Positions 42,778-53,419 of a stretch of 64,000 nucleotides of DNA are shown piece after piece; positions within the stretch are counted from its first letter, which is position 1, and every line of letters begins with the position of its first letter. The notes beneath the pieces were generated by a model. It did not search any database. It saw only the letters and a list, made by a program, of their open reading frames with translations, and had not been told where the DNA came from. Source of the stretch: Aphrocallistes beatrix (lineage: Eukaryota > Porifera > Hexactinellida > Sceptrulophora > Aphrocallistidae); the NCBI GenBank assembly GCA_963281255.1, contig OY725497.1, forward strand, positions 1,674,001 through 1,738,000, in the 5' to 3' direction. Made by a program: the position numbers and the translations under genes.

Positions 42778-43775
42778 GTTTATGCATCATTTTAATGATA
42801 CGAATCCCATCAATCAGCGAATGAACAGTATCGAAAGTAGTCATAACGGTAGAAATCCGAACCAATTAAGACGTAGAATGAACTTCACGTTTTTTATTAA
42901 TTAAGCATATGGAAATATCTAAATGAATAATATTTATATTAGCAGATTCTTGCGAAAAGTAAAATTTAGGATATTAACCAAATGAATATACCAGCCGCCG
43001 CAATTATTGTAGATCCAAATTGCTCAATTTTATAGTTCATTGCGAATCAGGATATTGATATCAGAAATATTCTGGATTATCGGATAATTTAATTATTAGA
43101 ATAGTTTTGAATTGACAAAACTGTTTGATATTTTTTGAATTAGAGTACTAACATTTAATTCACAAAATCGTGTGACATTTTGCTGACTCATTTGAGAATT
43201 CTTTTTCGATTAGGAAGCAATTGAAAGGCCATAGACACCGAATGTGAAGTTGGGACTAAGAAGTGGTCATTTTGAAACGGCTAAATTAGTCAAAAGCTAA
43301 GTTGACTAATTCATGAATTATCAATGAATTACTCAAAATTTGGAACTAAAATAATTAAAAAAATATTTGATATTTCGCTTAGGGACTGAGCAATGTTAGA
43401 GGTATATAACATGAGCAACCTTTTAACCACCTTTGGGTATAGAATCTGCTCTAATGTTTGAAATTTTGAATAATTCATTAATTGAATAATTCATAATTCT
43501 TCATCATATTTCAATGAATTAGTCAACTTAGGTCAAAAGTGGTCATTTGAACCGGACCAACCAGACTAGGCCCTTGAATAACAGTGTAGGCTTTTATGAT
43601 ATAGAGAAAACTTCAAGACAAATTTGTGAAATATCAATAAGTATAAATGAGCATTATTAGCACATGCGTATCGACGATGGCGAATAATTAATATCTTCAG
43701 AATTGCCATGCGGTGACCTTAGGATATTAAAGAATTAGTCGGTCGCTTTTAATTCCCTTCAGAAGATACTGAATC
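42778..43775. other. Spacer of 1 kb
   Basis: AT-rich, no gene or family recognised. Short TCAATGAATTA/TAATTCATTGA inverted motifs occur around 43300-43520. Confidence 0.4.
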
Positions 43776-44060
43776 CTTAATATTAAAACTCGATTAATGT
43801 TTATATTGCGTGTATGTACGTATATACAGTCGACTCCACTTGATAGTGTCACTGTTTATTCGGGTCAACCGCTTAATCGAATCACTTTTGAAATGTAATT
43901 AGGCTAATTGGTCTGTATCTCGAAAATTTTTTAAATACTAGAAACCGATAGGTGAATTCCTATTAACCAATAATGCTTTATTTCTCTAGTTATAGAGTTC
44001 TGGAGCAATTTTCAATTTTGGACGGACATAGTGAACATCAAGCTATTATTTTTAGTGACA
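43776..44060 (+). mobile_element. Heli1 5' terminus and a pogo-like MITE end
   Basis: 43776-43820 reads TCCTTAATATTAAAACTCGA plus a short TG/TA tract, the Heli1 5' end alone. At 43827 after TA begins CAGTCGACTCCACTTGATAG, close to the end of the MITE at 45358. No right end is recognisable. Confidence 0.6.
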
Positions 44061-44552
44061 TAAAGTATTTTATTGGTGAATAGAAATTTGCATATTGCCT
44101 ACCTGATGCTACCATTTATTGGTGTCTCGCATTTACAATTTTCGGGATATAATCCCAATCAATCAAATTAAATTTCCATAGCAACTCAGGATGTGTCACA
44201 TTCCGGTGAAAATTTCCACATATTCATAAACAACTGGTCTGAAGGAAGATTTCCTGTGAGAATTTGACAACAATCATTGATTATAATTGAGGAAACACGT
44301 GAGGAAATTGCCTAAATTTTCGCAAAAATCCGCTCGTTCCGCTATATCATAATGAAAATGCAAATTTTGATTACAGATTCAGATACTCTGATATGCGGTT
44401 TATACATGCTTATAATACATTTTTAATGTCTATTGTGCCTAAGGAGAAAAATAGTTAATGTTGTGAAATTTCCTAACCATACTAGTCTTCCTTGAGCTAA
44501 GTCCATTTGAGCTATGCAGTGCCTTATAAAATAGATTGCTAAATTATTAGTA
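44061..44552 (+). mobile_element. P-type MITE fragments
   Basis: The parts TTTCCATAGCAACTCAGGATG (about 44175) and TGCTTATAATACATTTTTAA (about 44408) match P-type MITE interior blocks. The remaining sequence is unassigned. Confidence 0.4.
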
Positions 44553-45094
44553 CAAGCGCGCTTCGCTTGTTTGCGCTGCGCGGCTGGCGGACACTTTGTG
44601 TCCGCCGGAGGCGCCCTTTGGGAACCTGAAATCACATTGAGCAATTATAAGGGAAAAAAATCTCTAATACGTCTGTCCTACTGTTATAATCGATATCGCA
44701 CGAAAAATCACCAAATTTATCAATTTTTAAAATTTTGATGAGTAATGATGACGTCATTACAAAGTGATGTGCCATCATTTTTTGGTGATAGTTGCATCAT
44801 ATGTGAGATATGTTAGTATACAGATTCTATTAAAATTTCAGCCTTCTATCTCTTATAATGGCTGAGTTAGGCTCGAATAACTGTATTACTTAACTTTTAA
44901 AAATGTGACAATGACGTCATAATTCCATGATGAGTCGACATTTTGCTATGAGCTCAGAACTTAGTGGAGCCATAGCCAAAAGACTCCCACATGCCAAATC
45001 AGCTTTCTGCGCCCGGCAGTTTCTTCAATCAATTCGATACAGATATAGTATATATATAAATAAATAAATATTAATCAAGTTTTAATAGTAAGGA
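44553..45094 (-). mobile_element. Heli1 element, complete, reverse
   Basis: From CAAGCGCGCTTCGCTTG at 44553 to the inverse 5' end ...TTTTAATAGTAAGGA at 45094, flanked by A (44552) and T (45095). It keeps two TGACGTCA sites. The AP-1-like site is mutated (TGATGTGCCATCA). Confidence 0.87.
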
Positions 45095-45357
45095 TAGCCC
45101 TCTGTATATGACCAGCCTGTAAATCTCAACAATGGCCCTTTGATTTGATCAGAGATTGTTGAACTAATATATTATCTGCCTATTATCATTGACCATGCAG
45201 AATAGAGCTTAGGAATGTGTTAGGGTGAAACTTTTGACAATGAACACCTTGTTTAGAGAACACCTCGATATAGTGAACACCTTATTTTGAACAACTTAAT
45301 AAAACTCAATTAATGTTTGTGTATTTATCCTTACTATTAAAACTCAATTAATATATA
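45095..45357 (+). mobile_element. P-type MITE piece and solo termini
   Basis: 45095-45215 contains TAGCCCTCTGTATATGAC and GAATAGAGCTTAGGAATGTG, as in the P-type MITE at 3267. 45235-45295 holds GAACACC repeats like a pogo-type end. 45300-45352 holds two Heli1 5' termini in tandem. Confidence 0.55.
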
Positions 45358-45545
45358 CAGTCTACTCCGCTTAATAGGGCCACTGTTTAATCGGGTCAGC
45401 CGCTTAATCAGGCCACTTTTGGCAGGACCGGAATAGCTCTCACACATAGAAGCTAATACAAAATATTTTCGGTTAATAGGGTCCTCCGCTTAATCGGGGC
45501 AAAATGTCCTCTGACCGATGTGGCCCTATTAAGCGGAGTCGACTG
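45358..45545. mobile_element. pogo-like MITE, 188 bp
   Basis: TA flanks 45356-45357 and 45546-45547; ends CAGTCTACTCCGCTTAATAG and the inverse of CAGTCGACTCCGCTTAATAG. The CCGCTTAATCGGG motif repeats inside. Confidence 0.93.
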
Positions 45546-45568
45546 TATATATATACACGTATATATAA

Positions 45569-45721
45569 ATGCGCTTCGCTTGCTTGCGCTGCGCGGCAGG
45601 CGCATACTTTGTGTCTGCCGGGGGTGCACTTTGGGCGCTTAGGCCTTCATTGATTAATTATATACTAGATAACATACCTAAATACGTCTGTCTTACTGTT
45701 ATATACAAAATCACTAAAAAA
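45569..45721 (-). mobile_element. Heli1 3' part, reverse, truncated
   Basis: GCGCTTCGCTTGCTTGCGCT and the degraded hairpin, running to ATCACTAAAAAAATG, where repeat J starts. Confidence 0.75.
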
Positions 45722-45723
45722 AT

Positions 45724-46114
45724 GTCGGTCGATAGACTGATAGTGCAGCTCCAGGAAATGACTCAGAGGAATATGAAATGTAAATATCGGAATACATCGG
45801 GAAATACTCAATTTAGGGCGTTCTAAGTGTAAGAATCAGAATATACATATTAAAACTCCCTATATTAGCCGTTGAGAACTCGATTTTAGCTCAAAATGAG
45901 ATTTTTTGCAAAAGGTGTGAAAATATGTAGATATCAATATGTTAATAACTCATAAAATATTCATGTTATTACTTTCAAAGCGAGAAAATCGGATCCTACA
46001 TGTTGAAATACCTTACATTAGTCGTTGAGATCTTACTTATATCTTTAAAAAAAGCTTTGCGGTGGTGGTGTTAAAATATGAATATATCCTTACTATTAAA
46101 ACTCGATTAATGTT

Positions 46115-46151
<37 letters not shown>

Positions 46152-46858
46152 CTGTAACGAATTGATTGAAGAAACTGCCGGGCGAAGAAAGCTGATTTTT
46201 GGCATGTGGGAGTATTTTGGCTATGGCTCCAGTAAGTTCTGAACTCAGAGCAAAATGTCGGCTCATCATGGAATTATGACGTCATTGTCACATTTTTGAA
46301 AGTTAAGCAACACAGTTATTCGAGCATAACTCAGCCATTATAGGAGATAGTAAGCTGAAATTTTAATAGAATCTGTAGACTAACACGCCTCAAATATGAT
46401 GCAACTATCATCAAAAAATGATGACACATCACTTTGTTATGACGTCATCATTACTCATCAAAATTTTAAAAATTGACAAATTTGGTGATTTTTAGAGTGA
46501 TATCGATTTTATAACTAAGATGGGCATATTTACGTTGAATGATATCTCCCTTATAATTAACCAATGTCACCTCCAGGCGACCGAAGGGAGCATCCGGCGG
46601 ACACGAAGTGTCCGCCAGCCGCGCAGCGCAAGCAAGCGAAGCGCGCTTGTACTTATTAAAACCGGAAGTGATGAGATTTTGCGAAAAAAATTTGACGGTG
46701 CACATCTACACCGTAAACTTAAAGAGATCCTACATGCGAAATTTGGAAAAAATCGGATCGTTAGATTTCGCAGCAGCGCGCGTGTTGACATACATACGGA
46801 CGGACGGACGGACGAGATACTCAGTCCATGCCATAAGGGCATCTCCCTATACAAAATT
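45724..46858 (+). repeat. Repeat J, second copy, carrying Heli1
   Basis: Same order as 38085-39540 (GTCGGTCGATAGACTGATAG onward), interrupted at 46086|46650 by Heli1. The tail holds a GGACGGACGGACGGAC stretch at 46798 and CATAAGGGCATCTCCC. Confidence 0.85.
46087..46649 (+). mobile_element. Heli1 element, complete, with exact empty site
   Basis: 5' TCCTTACTATTAAAACTCGA, TA tract, core, 3' AAGCGCGCTTG. Flanks are TATGAATATA at left and TACTTATTAAAACCGG at right. Repeat J at 39381-39410 reads TATGAATATA directly followed by TACTTATAAAAACCGG. The insertion is thus between A and T with no duplication, the mark of Helitron transposition. Confidence 0.93.
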
Positions 46859-46859
46859 T

Positions 46860-47028
46860 GTTCAATTTTTCAATTTTTTATGCGTAATGATGATGTCATA
46901 ACAGAGTGATGGGTCATCATTTTTCGATGATAGTTATATCATATTTGATAATGCATGCATTCAATTAAAGTTTCAGCCTCCTTTCACTTAAAATGGCTGA
47001 GTAATAATCGAAAAGCTGAAATTTCTAA
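46860..47028 (-). mobile_element. Heli1 core fragment, reverse
   Basis: ATGCGTAATGATGATGTCAT, GGGTCATCATTTTTCGATGA and the CAGCCTCCTTTCAC block match Heli1 core. Confidence 0.7.
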
Positions 47029-47029
47029 T

Positions 47030-47796
47030 TCAAGATGTTTCTGGCAAAATTTGAGGTGCCCAATTCTGCATGTAAACTCTTTTTAGAGCGGAAAATGTTG
47101 CTGTTCCAGCTCATATTAAACATCGTTATCTGCATTTCTAATGCTTGATTTTTAGATAGAGCAACAATAGGAAGACAAGCCAAAAAATCTGAAAATTTAG
47201 TTGGAATGTCTGCATTCTTTAGTTGCTATGGAAACAAAAAAATACATGTTTAAGCCATTACTCGAAGAGTATAGATTGTAGACACTAAGAAATTATACCT
47301 TTTAATCCGTAATCTATTACTTACTATATGAGAATAATACTATTCACATGTCTATTTTCAATAAGTTATGAGTTATCTAGGATTTTGTAACATCTCATTA
47401 CTTCTCTATAGATCGTGATAAAATCCTAGATAACTCAGAACCTATTGAAAATAAACATGTGAATAGTATTATTCTCATATAGGAAGTAATAGATTACGGA
47501 TTAAATGGTGTAATTTCTTAGTGTCTGCGATCTATACTTTTCGAGTTATGGCTTAAACATGTAATTTTTTGTTTCCATAGCAACTGAGGAATGCATAGAC
47601 ATTTCAACTAAAATTTCAGATCTTTTGGCTTGAGGTCTTCCTATCACAATAGGAACTCTGACATAATGTTTGTATATGGTAATAATACATTTCAAATGTC
47701 TATCGGAAGCGGTTTTCGATTTATCGGTCTAATTAAATTTTGACTTCGTTTTATGGCCTTCTCGGTAACATATATAGCCGTATATTAAGTAGGCCA
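47030..47796. mobile_element. P-type foldback MITE, left end lost
   Basis: Arms 47166-47405 and 47410-47655 are inverted copies (CAATAGGAAGACAAGCC with its inverse, AATCCGTAATCTATTACTT with its inverse). The right terminus TTAAGTAGGCCAT ends at 47796 and is followed by G, as in other P-type copies here. Confidence 0.75.
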
Positions 47797-48074
47797 TGAT
47801 CAGTGCCACCTTATGCCACATACACCCATTTTGAGCACTACATTATGGCAATGAATTACCTATGGTGGCTTAGGCTGATAAGATTGTTCATTGAGTTGAG
47901 TAACTTATTAGTTATGCTCAACTATGACTAATTCGAATGTGTAGATTTCGAATCTGAAATCAGATTTTTAGTATATCTTTGGATTTGAACATATTGCCCT
48001 TCATGAAAAAGTCCGATTTAGTATTATTTGTATGGGAAAGAATCAAGTGTTGAAATACTTTTGTCCGGTTAGTG
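47797..48074 (+). mobile_element. Tc-type MITE, right half
   Basis: It matches the right half of 35781-36250 (TGCCACCTTATGCCACATAC, GGCAATGAATTACC) and ends AAATACTTTTGTCCGGTTAGTG before TA. The P-type element at left presumably inserted into it. Confidence 0.78.
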
Positions 48075-48269
48075 TACTTAGGTTTTGCTTAAAGTTAAGC
48101 AAATACTTAGTTTTTGCTTAAGTTATACTTAAGTTAAGCAAAACTTAAGTTTTGTTAGTGAATAAGGCCCCAGGATCGTAGGCTAGGGAAATGAACAGGT
48201 AAGCTTAGACTCAGGATTGGGTAGGCTATTGATGCTTTTCATTGGCAAATTATCTAAATGTTACATCAC
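48075..48269. repeat. TTAAGCAAAA-rich low-complexity segment
   Basis: Repeated inverted TAGTTTTTGCTTAAG and CTTAAGTTAAGCAAAACTTA motifs at 48077-48155, then unassigned sequence. Confidence 0.5.
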
Positions 48270-48440
48270 TGGAGTGAGTCATTATGAGTGCGTAAAGCAG
48301 GCCCGCATGCCACAATCTGGTTTACCCACATGCTCGAGAACTGTAAACAAGTACGGTGGTGTTGACTGGTACCACACCTGTTCCACTGGAGATTAAAATG
48401 GACGTAGCGATCACTAAAAAAACTTGATGACAACCCTTTG
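48270..48440 (+). pseudogene. piggyBac-like transposase relic
   Basis: The frame at about 48294-48385 reads ARMPQSGLPTCSRTVNKY followed by GGVDWYHT. It resembles the PQP...YN..MGGVD..DQ motif with the third catalytic Asp of piggyBac-family transposases. Downstream a Trp/basic stretch is frameshifted. Too short for certainty. Confidence 0.45.
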
Positions 48441-49071
48441 ACGAGGCTGATGTAGTAATTCCTCAAAAATTGGAAAATGCAACTTCCTAAACAGCAGAAA
48501 ATTAAGCACTGGTTTGTGATTAGACTGATTTGTTCATAACCTGCTTCACTTCCATCTCCAGAAGCAATTCTCATGTAATGTGTTTTTGAAATCATTAGCA
48601 CAGAATGAGTAGCAATAGACATAACAACAACAGGTCAGAGGCACTCTGCAATTATTATTCCTCAGCCACTGGATAATTATGCTCAATCTGGATGGGATAC
48701 TGTAAATATACTAAGTTGTCCTTGAAAGGCTACAGTTGTCAAGTTGCTACAACAGGGACGCATACTTCTTGCAGTTGGAAAGTGCAATAGAAGACTTTTT
48801 ATTATATTAAAAATTCACCAGAACCTACATACGTTCTTTAAATGATCTGTGGTGTTTTATATATCCAAAAGCCTATGTAACACAGTTAAGTTGGGTTGTT
48901 TTGAGTTTCAGATATCATGCAGTATCTTTTGTGAATGTTTTCAGTGTAGGGAAATTGTGGAAACAGCTACACAATGGAAGTTGCCGAATTGTGCGATGTT
49001 AAATGTCACACTGTTCATGACAAGAGTGAAACTGTTAATTAATTTTATATGTACAATTTAGTATCTGCTTA
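48441..49071. other. Spacer, possibly decayed transposon
   Basis: A 70-codon frame at 48849-49061 is unassigned. It could be a remainder of the piggyBac-like relic. Confidence 0.3.
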
Positions 49072-49330
49072 GGTGGTGCAGTGTTTAACGAGCTTGAACA
49101 CCAAGACTTAGGTCACAGGTTCATAACCCCGCTATCATTTGCATTTTGCTCTCAATTATATTGCTTAGATAATGTAATCTGAGCCTATACTCTTGGATAA
49201 CCTAGGTGAGCTGAACTGAAGCACTAAGGATGTCATCTCGTTTGAAGGTTTGCACTATCTATATTCACATACTGATAGCCTGTTCTAATCCAATCATTCT
49301 AATCCAAGCTTCTCATGTACTTCTTTCAAT
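49072..49330 (+). repeat. tRNA-derived SINE
   Basis: An A-box-like GGTGGTGCAGTGTTTAACG (49073) and a B-box-like GGTTCATAACCCC (49120) are about 45 bp apart, followed by a unique tail. TGGTGCAGTGGTTAACG-type heads are common in tRNA-derived SINEs. The 3' end is uncertain. Confidence 0.65.
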
Positions 49331-49965
49331 AAAAATATTGAGCAATAATCTTAACAGACACCTAGAGCATATCTATTCTCTCAGTCAGATATAAGGTTTG
49401 CAAAATACACTAATATTGACACCGTCTTCGACAACCTGTGGACTGTGTCACGCTGACTATAAATGTACAGATGCCAAATTTGACTCCAGGGGAGACCACT
49501 TATTTTCTAGCATCTCAGATACCCAAGTTCACTGTGAAAATTTTAGAATTGAATTTAAGAATTGCATAAAAACTACATTTTCAACTGTTGCAAACTCTGT
49601 ACGTGTAATAAGAAATTTTCGAGAAAAAATAGAAGAATTTTTGCAAGTATTAGCAGAAATTCTTACTCCTGATTTACCTGAGTGCTGAAATAGTGAAATA
49701 GAAATAGTTACAATGTACGTTCCATAGCAGACAGTTCTTCTTTGAACTAAAAAGTATAAAATATAGATCTCAGGGTGACAATCATCCATGAAATTATTAA
49801 ATGTAGAGGTAGAAACATATGTTGAACCTCCAAACTAAGAATTTGTACGGAGTATAATTATGCAGTAGTGGATACATTTGAAATAATATAGTTTTATGGG
49901 CTTCGGCAAGCCATTAGTGATTGATTTAATAAATTATAACATAAGCTATAATAGTGCACAAGTCA
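49331..49965. other. Spacer with a 96-codon unassigned frame
   Basis: The frame at 49398-49688 has a Cys-rich start (CGLCHADYKC) and a helical C-terminus (NFREKIEEFLQVLAEIL). No family recognised and no clear splice sites. It might be an exon or chance. Confidence 0.3.
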
Positions 49966-49969
49966 ACTA

Positions 49970-50560
49970 GGTGGCAAAAGTTTGGGGACACCCCATATAT
50001 TTTGCATTTTTGTGTTTTTCAGCTATTTATTTCACAGTTACCCATGATTTTTCCATTTGATCTCTAATTATACTAACTTAACATACTATATTCCTATAAT
50101 AATATTATTTTTGGGTAATCACATTTACACAAAAACCTTGCTGAAATTTATCTTTGAGGACAAAATGGATACAAAAAGGAAATTTCTGAATTTGTCAGAT
50201 GACAATGTATTTGAGTCTTCATAGCTGGGGAACCATATCGGCAGATTTGTTCTGCAGTTTATCGGCAGATTTGTTCTGCAGGAAATATCTCTAAGATCGC
50301 TGTGGGCTAGATAATTGGGAAATGCAGATTACGGGTCCGACACAGGTAATCTCTAGACCAGGTCGGCAAACTAAAACAAAATCTTCGACTTTCTAATTGT
50401 AGTCCGTACGAATAGGCAAGATTTAACCTTAAGAATTACTTCAAAACTGGTTGAATCCATTCCGCAGGCTGTCTCCGCTCATAGCATGAGGTGAAAGCTC
50501 AAACAAATTGCCTGTAGTAGTTGTGCAGCCACTTGAAAGCCATTAATCTAAAAGGTAATC
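49970..50560 (+). pseudogene. Tc1-like element relic
   Basis: The left end CAACTAGGTGGCAAAAGTTT with GGGGACACCCC is Tc1-like. From ATG at 50164 decayed pieces follow Tc1 transposase: a short N-terminus, a GRPxK-like linker (about 50370), and RTNRQDLTLRITSKLVESIP with QAVSAHSMR, the second helix-turn-helix. The catalytic domain is missing. A TCGGCAGATTTGTTCTGCAG duplication at 50238-50280 adds to the decay. Confidence 0.6.
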
Positions 50561-50601
50561 ATGTCCGCCACTCTACCTTGCCAGATTCAATATACTATAT
50601 A

Positions 50602-51077
50602 CACTACCCGGACAAAAGAATTCGACCATCACGAAAACCTCCATACAAATAGTATTAAAGTGGATCTACTCATAAAGGAATATATACTCAAACTGTAAGA
50701 AATACTCTATTTTTTATTACAAATTCGTAAACTACACATCCGAATTAGTCATTTATGGAACTTTCAACACGAATACTTATTCTCTTTTCGAAAATTATCA
50801 AACTGTGTTACTGTGTCACTAATGGCAATCATATATAATGGCCGTGACTAGGTACAAGTAGCATCAAGTATCAAAGGTAGATATTTTTATACTTGGGAGT
50901 CAGTAATTGGGTTGAGGCCTCAATTATGCGTAATTAGAATGTGTAGATTACGAATTAGAAATAAATAATAGAGTATTTCTTACAGTTCGAGTACATATTC
51001 CTTAATGAATTGACCCACTTTGATACTATTTGTATGGGAGATTTTCGTGGTGGTCGAATACTTTTTTCCTGGTACTG
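50602..51077. mobile_element. Tc/mariner-type MITE, 476 bp
   Basis: TA flanks 50600-50601 and 51078-51079; ends CACTACCCGGACAAAAGAAT and its inverse. Long inverted arms meeting around 50830. It lies at the 3' side of a LINE relic. Confidence 0.9.
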
Positions 51078-51089
51078 TATATGCTTAAG

Positions 51090-51680
51090 TGGAAATGGAA
51101 AAACATATTCCAAGTTATTTGGAATTAGAAAACTATCAATGTGGACCTTGGAGAGATAATTATTGAAATGTATCAATGAGAAGGAATTCAGTTTTGAAGT
51201 TATTGATGAGCAGCCTGTTGTCAAGAAACCATGGACGGATTTTATAGGCACAAGCTTTGGATTATAAAGTGAGCAAAATTCTCAGATGTAATAGAATTTG
51301 GTTTAAAAGCAAGATAAATATGAGAATAATCGCCATAACAGTGCATGTCGGGGAGGTGAGACTTAATGATATTAAAGAGTGGACTGGTATATAGAGTGAA
51401 CAAAAGAGACCGAAGCAGGAATCCTGAGGGACATGGTATTTAACGGGAGTGTCGAGTGAATTTGAACATCGGATAGAAACGGATTGGGTTTTGGCAGCGA
51501 GATTTGAGAGAGAAGTTTAGAATCTCGAAATGTGTTCAAAGACCTATAGGTAGGATATAAAGGTCAACCGTGGCAAATGCAGAGCTTAAATCCAATATGT
51601 CTAGAAGTGTGACATAATTTTGGTTCATGTCGAAGAGGATGTCAGTTAGATTCGCAGTTACTACCCTAAGTTACAACCCC
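51090..51680 (-). pseudogene. LINE reverse-transcriptase relic (L2-like)
   Basis: On the minus strand the blocks come in reverse-transcriptase order. First is LLDILDLSSAFATVD (domain with the first catalytic Asp, about 51600). Next come AKTQSVSIRCSN, VKYHVPQDSCFG (VPQGSVLGP block, about 51430) and CYGDYSHIYLAFKPN (a mutated YADD box, about 51340). Last is NSFSLIHFNNYLSKVHIDSF (thumb, LNxxKTEFLLIG-like, about 51160). Frame shifts and loss of YADD make it dead. The LxFKP after YADD suggests the L2/CR1-type clade. Confidence 0.75.
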
Positions 51681-51689
51681 AAATAATGA

Positions 51690-52140
51690 TTCAAAGTGTT
51701 AAAATTCTTCTATACACATTATTAGCAACAATTTTAAAGGCTGTATAGCATAATGTCATCATTTCGACACTTGATCAGATTTGCCATTTTCTATTTAATG
51801 CATAGCTCCCTCCCCATTGAATATTTATTGCATTCGCATCTTTCGGCCTAGATAGATAGACTTTATGCCCGGATTTGCATATAAAAAGTCATAATTCACG
51901 AACCAATGGTCAGGTCTAAACAATTTTTTTTAAAATGATTTTTTTAAAAAAGTTTATATCTTACAATAATCGGTAGATATCTGCCATAAACAAACCATTC
52001 ATTGAGTATAATTGGATGAAATTTTCTTTTAAAACAATTTTAAAGGAGGTTTTAGTGGCATTTCTTCTATAAATTTTTGAATTATTAAATCTCTATGGTT
52101 GAGGTCTATATCAATCAAAAGTTTCAAATTATTCAAAATC
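51690..52140 (+). mobile_element. TT3 fragment, diverged
   Basis: AAAATTCTTCTATACACATT, AGATTTGCCATTTTCTA, CACGAACCAATGGTCAGGTC and the T-rich blocks follow TT3 positions near 21150-21720. Both ends are lost. It is older than other TT3 copies. Confidence 0.7.
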
Positions 52141-52181
52141 CAACTGATAAATCCTTAAATACCCTATCATTATTATATTTA

Positions 52182-53323
52182 CAAGCGCGCTTCGCTTGCT
52201 TGTGCTGCGCGGCTGGCGGACACTTTGTGTCCGCCGATGGCTCCCTTCGGTGGCCTGGGGATGAAATTGGTTAATTATAAGGAAGATATCATCTCTAAAT
52301 ATGTCCATCTTAGTTTTAAAATCGATATCACTCGAAAAATCACCAAATTTGTCAATTTTTAAAATTTTGATGAGTAATGATGACGTTATAACAAAGTGAT
52401 GACTCATCATTTTTTGACGATAGTTGTATCCTATGTGACGCATGTTAGTATACATATTCTATTAAAATTTCAACCATCTATCTCCTATAATGGCTGAGTT
52501 ATGCTCGAATAACTGTGTTGCTTAACTTTTAAAAATGTGACAATGACGTCATAATTCCATGATGAGTCGACATTTTGCTCTGAGCTCAGAACTTACTGGA
52601 GCCATAGCCAAAATACTCCCACATGCCAAAAATCAGCTTTCTACGCCCGGCAGTTTATTCAATCAATTCGTTAAAGATATATATATATATATATATATAT
52701 ATACGTATATAAATAAATAAATAAATAAGTAAATCCTTACTATTAAAACTCAAATTATTGTGTGTGTAGTATATATATGTGTATATATATATATATATCT
52801 GTAACGAATTGATTGAAGAAACTGTCAGGCACAGAAAGCTGATTTTTGGCATGTGGGAGTCTTTTGGCTATGGCTCCAGTAAGTTCTGAGCTCAGACGAA
52901 AATGTAGACTCATCATGGAATTATGATGTCATTGTCACATTTTTAAAAGTTAAGCAACAGAGTTATTCGAGCATAACTCAGCCATTATAGGAGATAGAAG
53001 CCTGAAATTTTAATAAAATCTGTATACTAACATACCTCATATATGATACAACTATAATCAAAAAATGATGACTCATCACTTTGCTATGACGTCATCATTA
53101 CTCATCAAAATTTAATTAATTGACAAATTTGGTGATTTTTCGAGTGATATCGATTTTAACACTAAGATAGACATATTTAGAGATGCTATCTCCATTTATA
53201 ATTAACCAATGTGCCCCCAGGCGACCGAAGGGAGCCTCCGGCGGACACAAAGTGTCCGCCAGCCGCGCAGCGCAAGCAAGCGAAGCGCGCTTGTATACAT
53301 TAATCGAGTTTTAATAGTAAGGA
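52182..53323 (-). mobile_element. Heli1 element, reverse, split by a second Heli1
   Basis: 3' end CAAGCGCGCTTCGC at 52182, core, TA tract (52676-52703), AAATA repeats to 52733. Then follows the forward copy 52734-53293, and then the missing 5' end ...TATACATTAATCGAGTTTTA ending at 53323. Flanked by A at 52181 and T at 53324. Confidence 0.86.
52734..53293 (+). mobile_element. Heli1 element, complete, inside a Heli1
   Basis: TCCTTACTATTAAAACTCAA ... AAGCGCGCTTG, flanked by A (52733) and T (53294). The outer copy's 5' end makes the pair look like one element with 26-bp inverted ends. That is an effect of opposite orientation. Confidence 0.88.
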
Positions 53324-53419
53324 TTAGCAGCCGGGATTAACTCTTAAAAATCAAAATAAGTAACGTATAATTAGTACAATTTCGATGCTCGACCACTTAG
53401 TAATAAAAATAGTTGAGGG

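Noticed and set aside
46567..46909. Overlapping 95-129-codon frames
   Set aside because: They span the Heli1 GC-rich end and the J tail, where GC content keeps several frames open by chance.
52734..53323. A 590-bp TIR transposon with 26-bp inverted ends
   Set aside because: The right-hand inverted end belongs to an outer, oppositely oriented Heli1 copy. Other Heli1 copies end at CTTG without it, and empty sites show no duplication.
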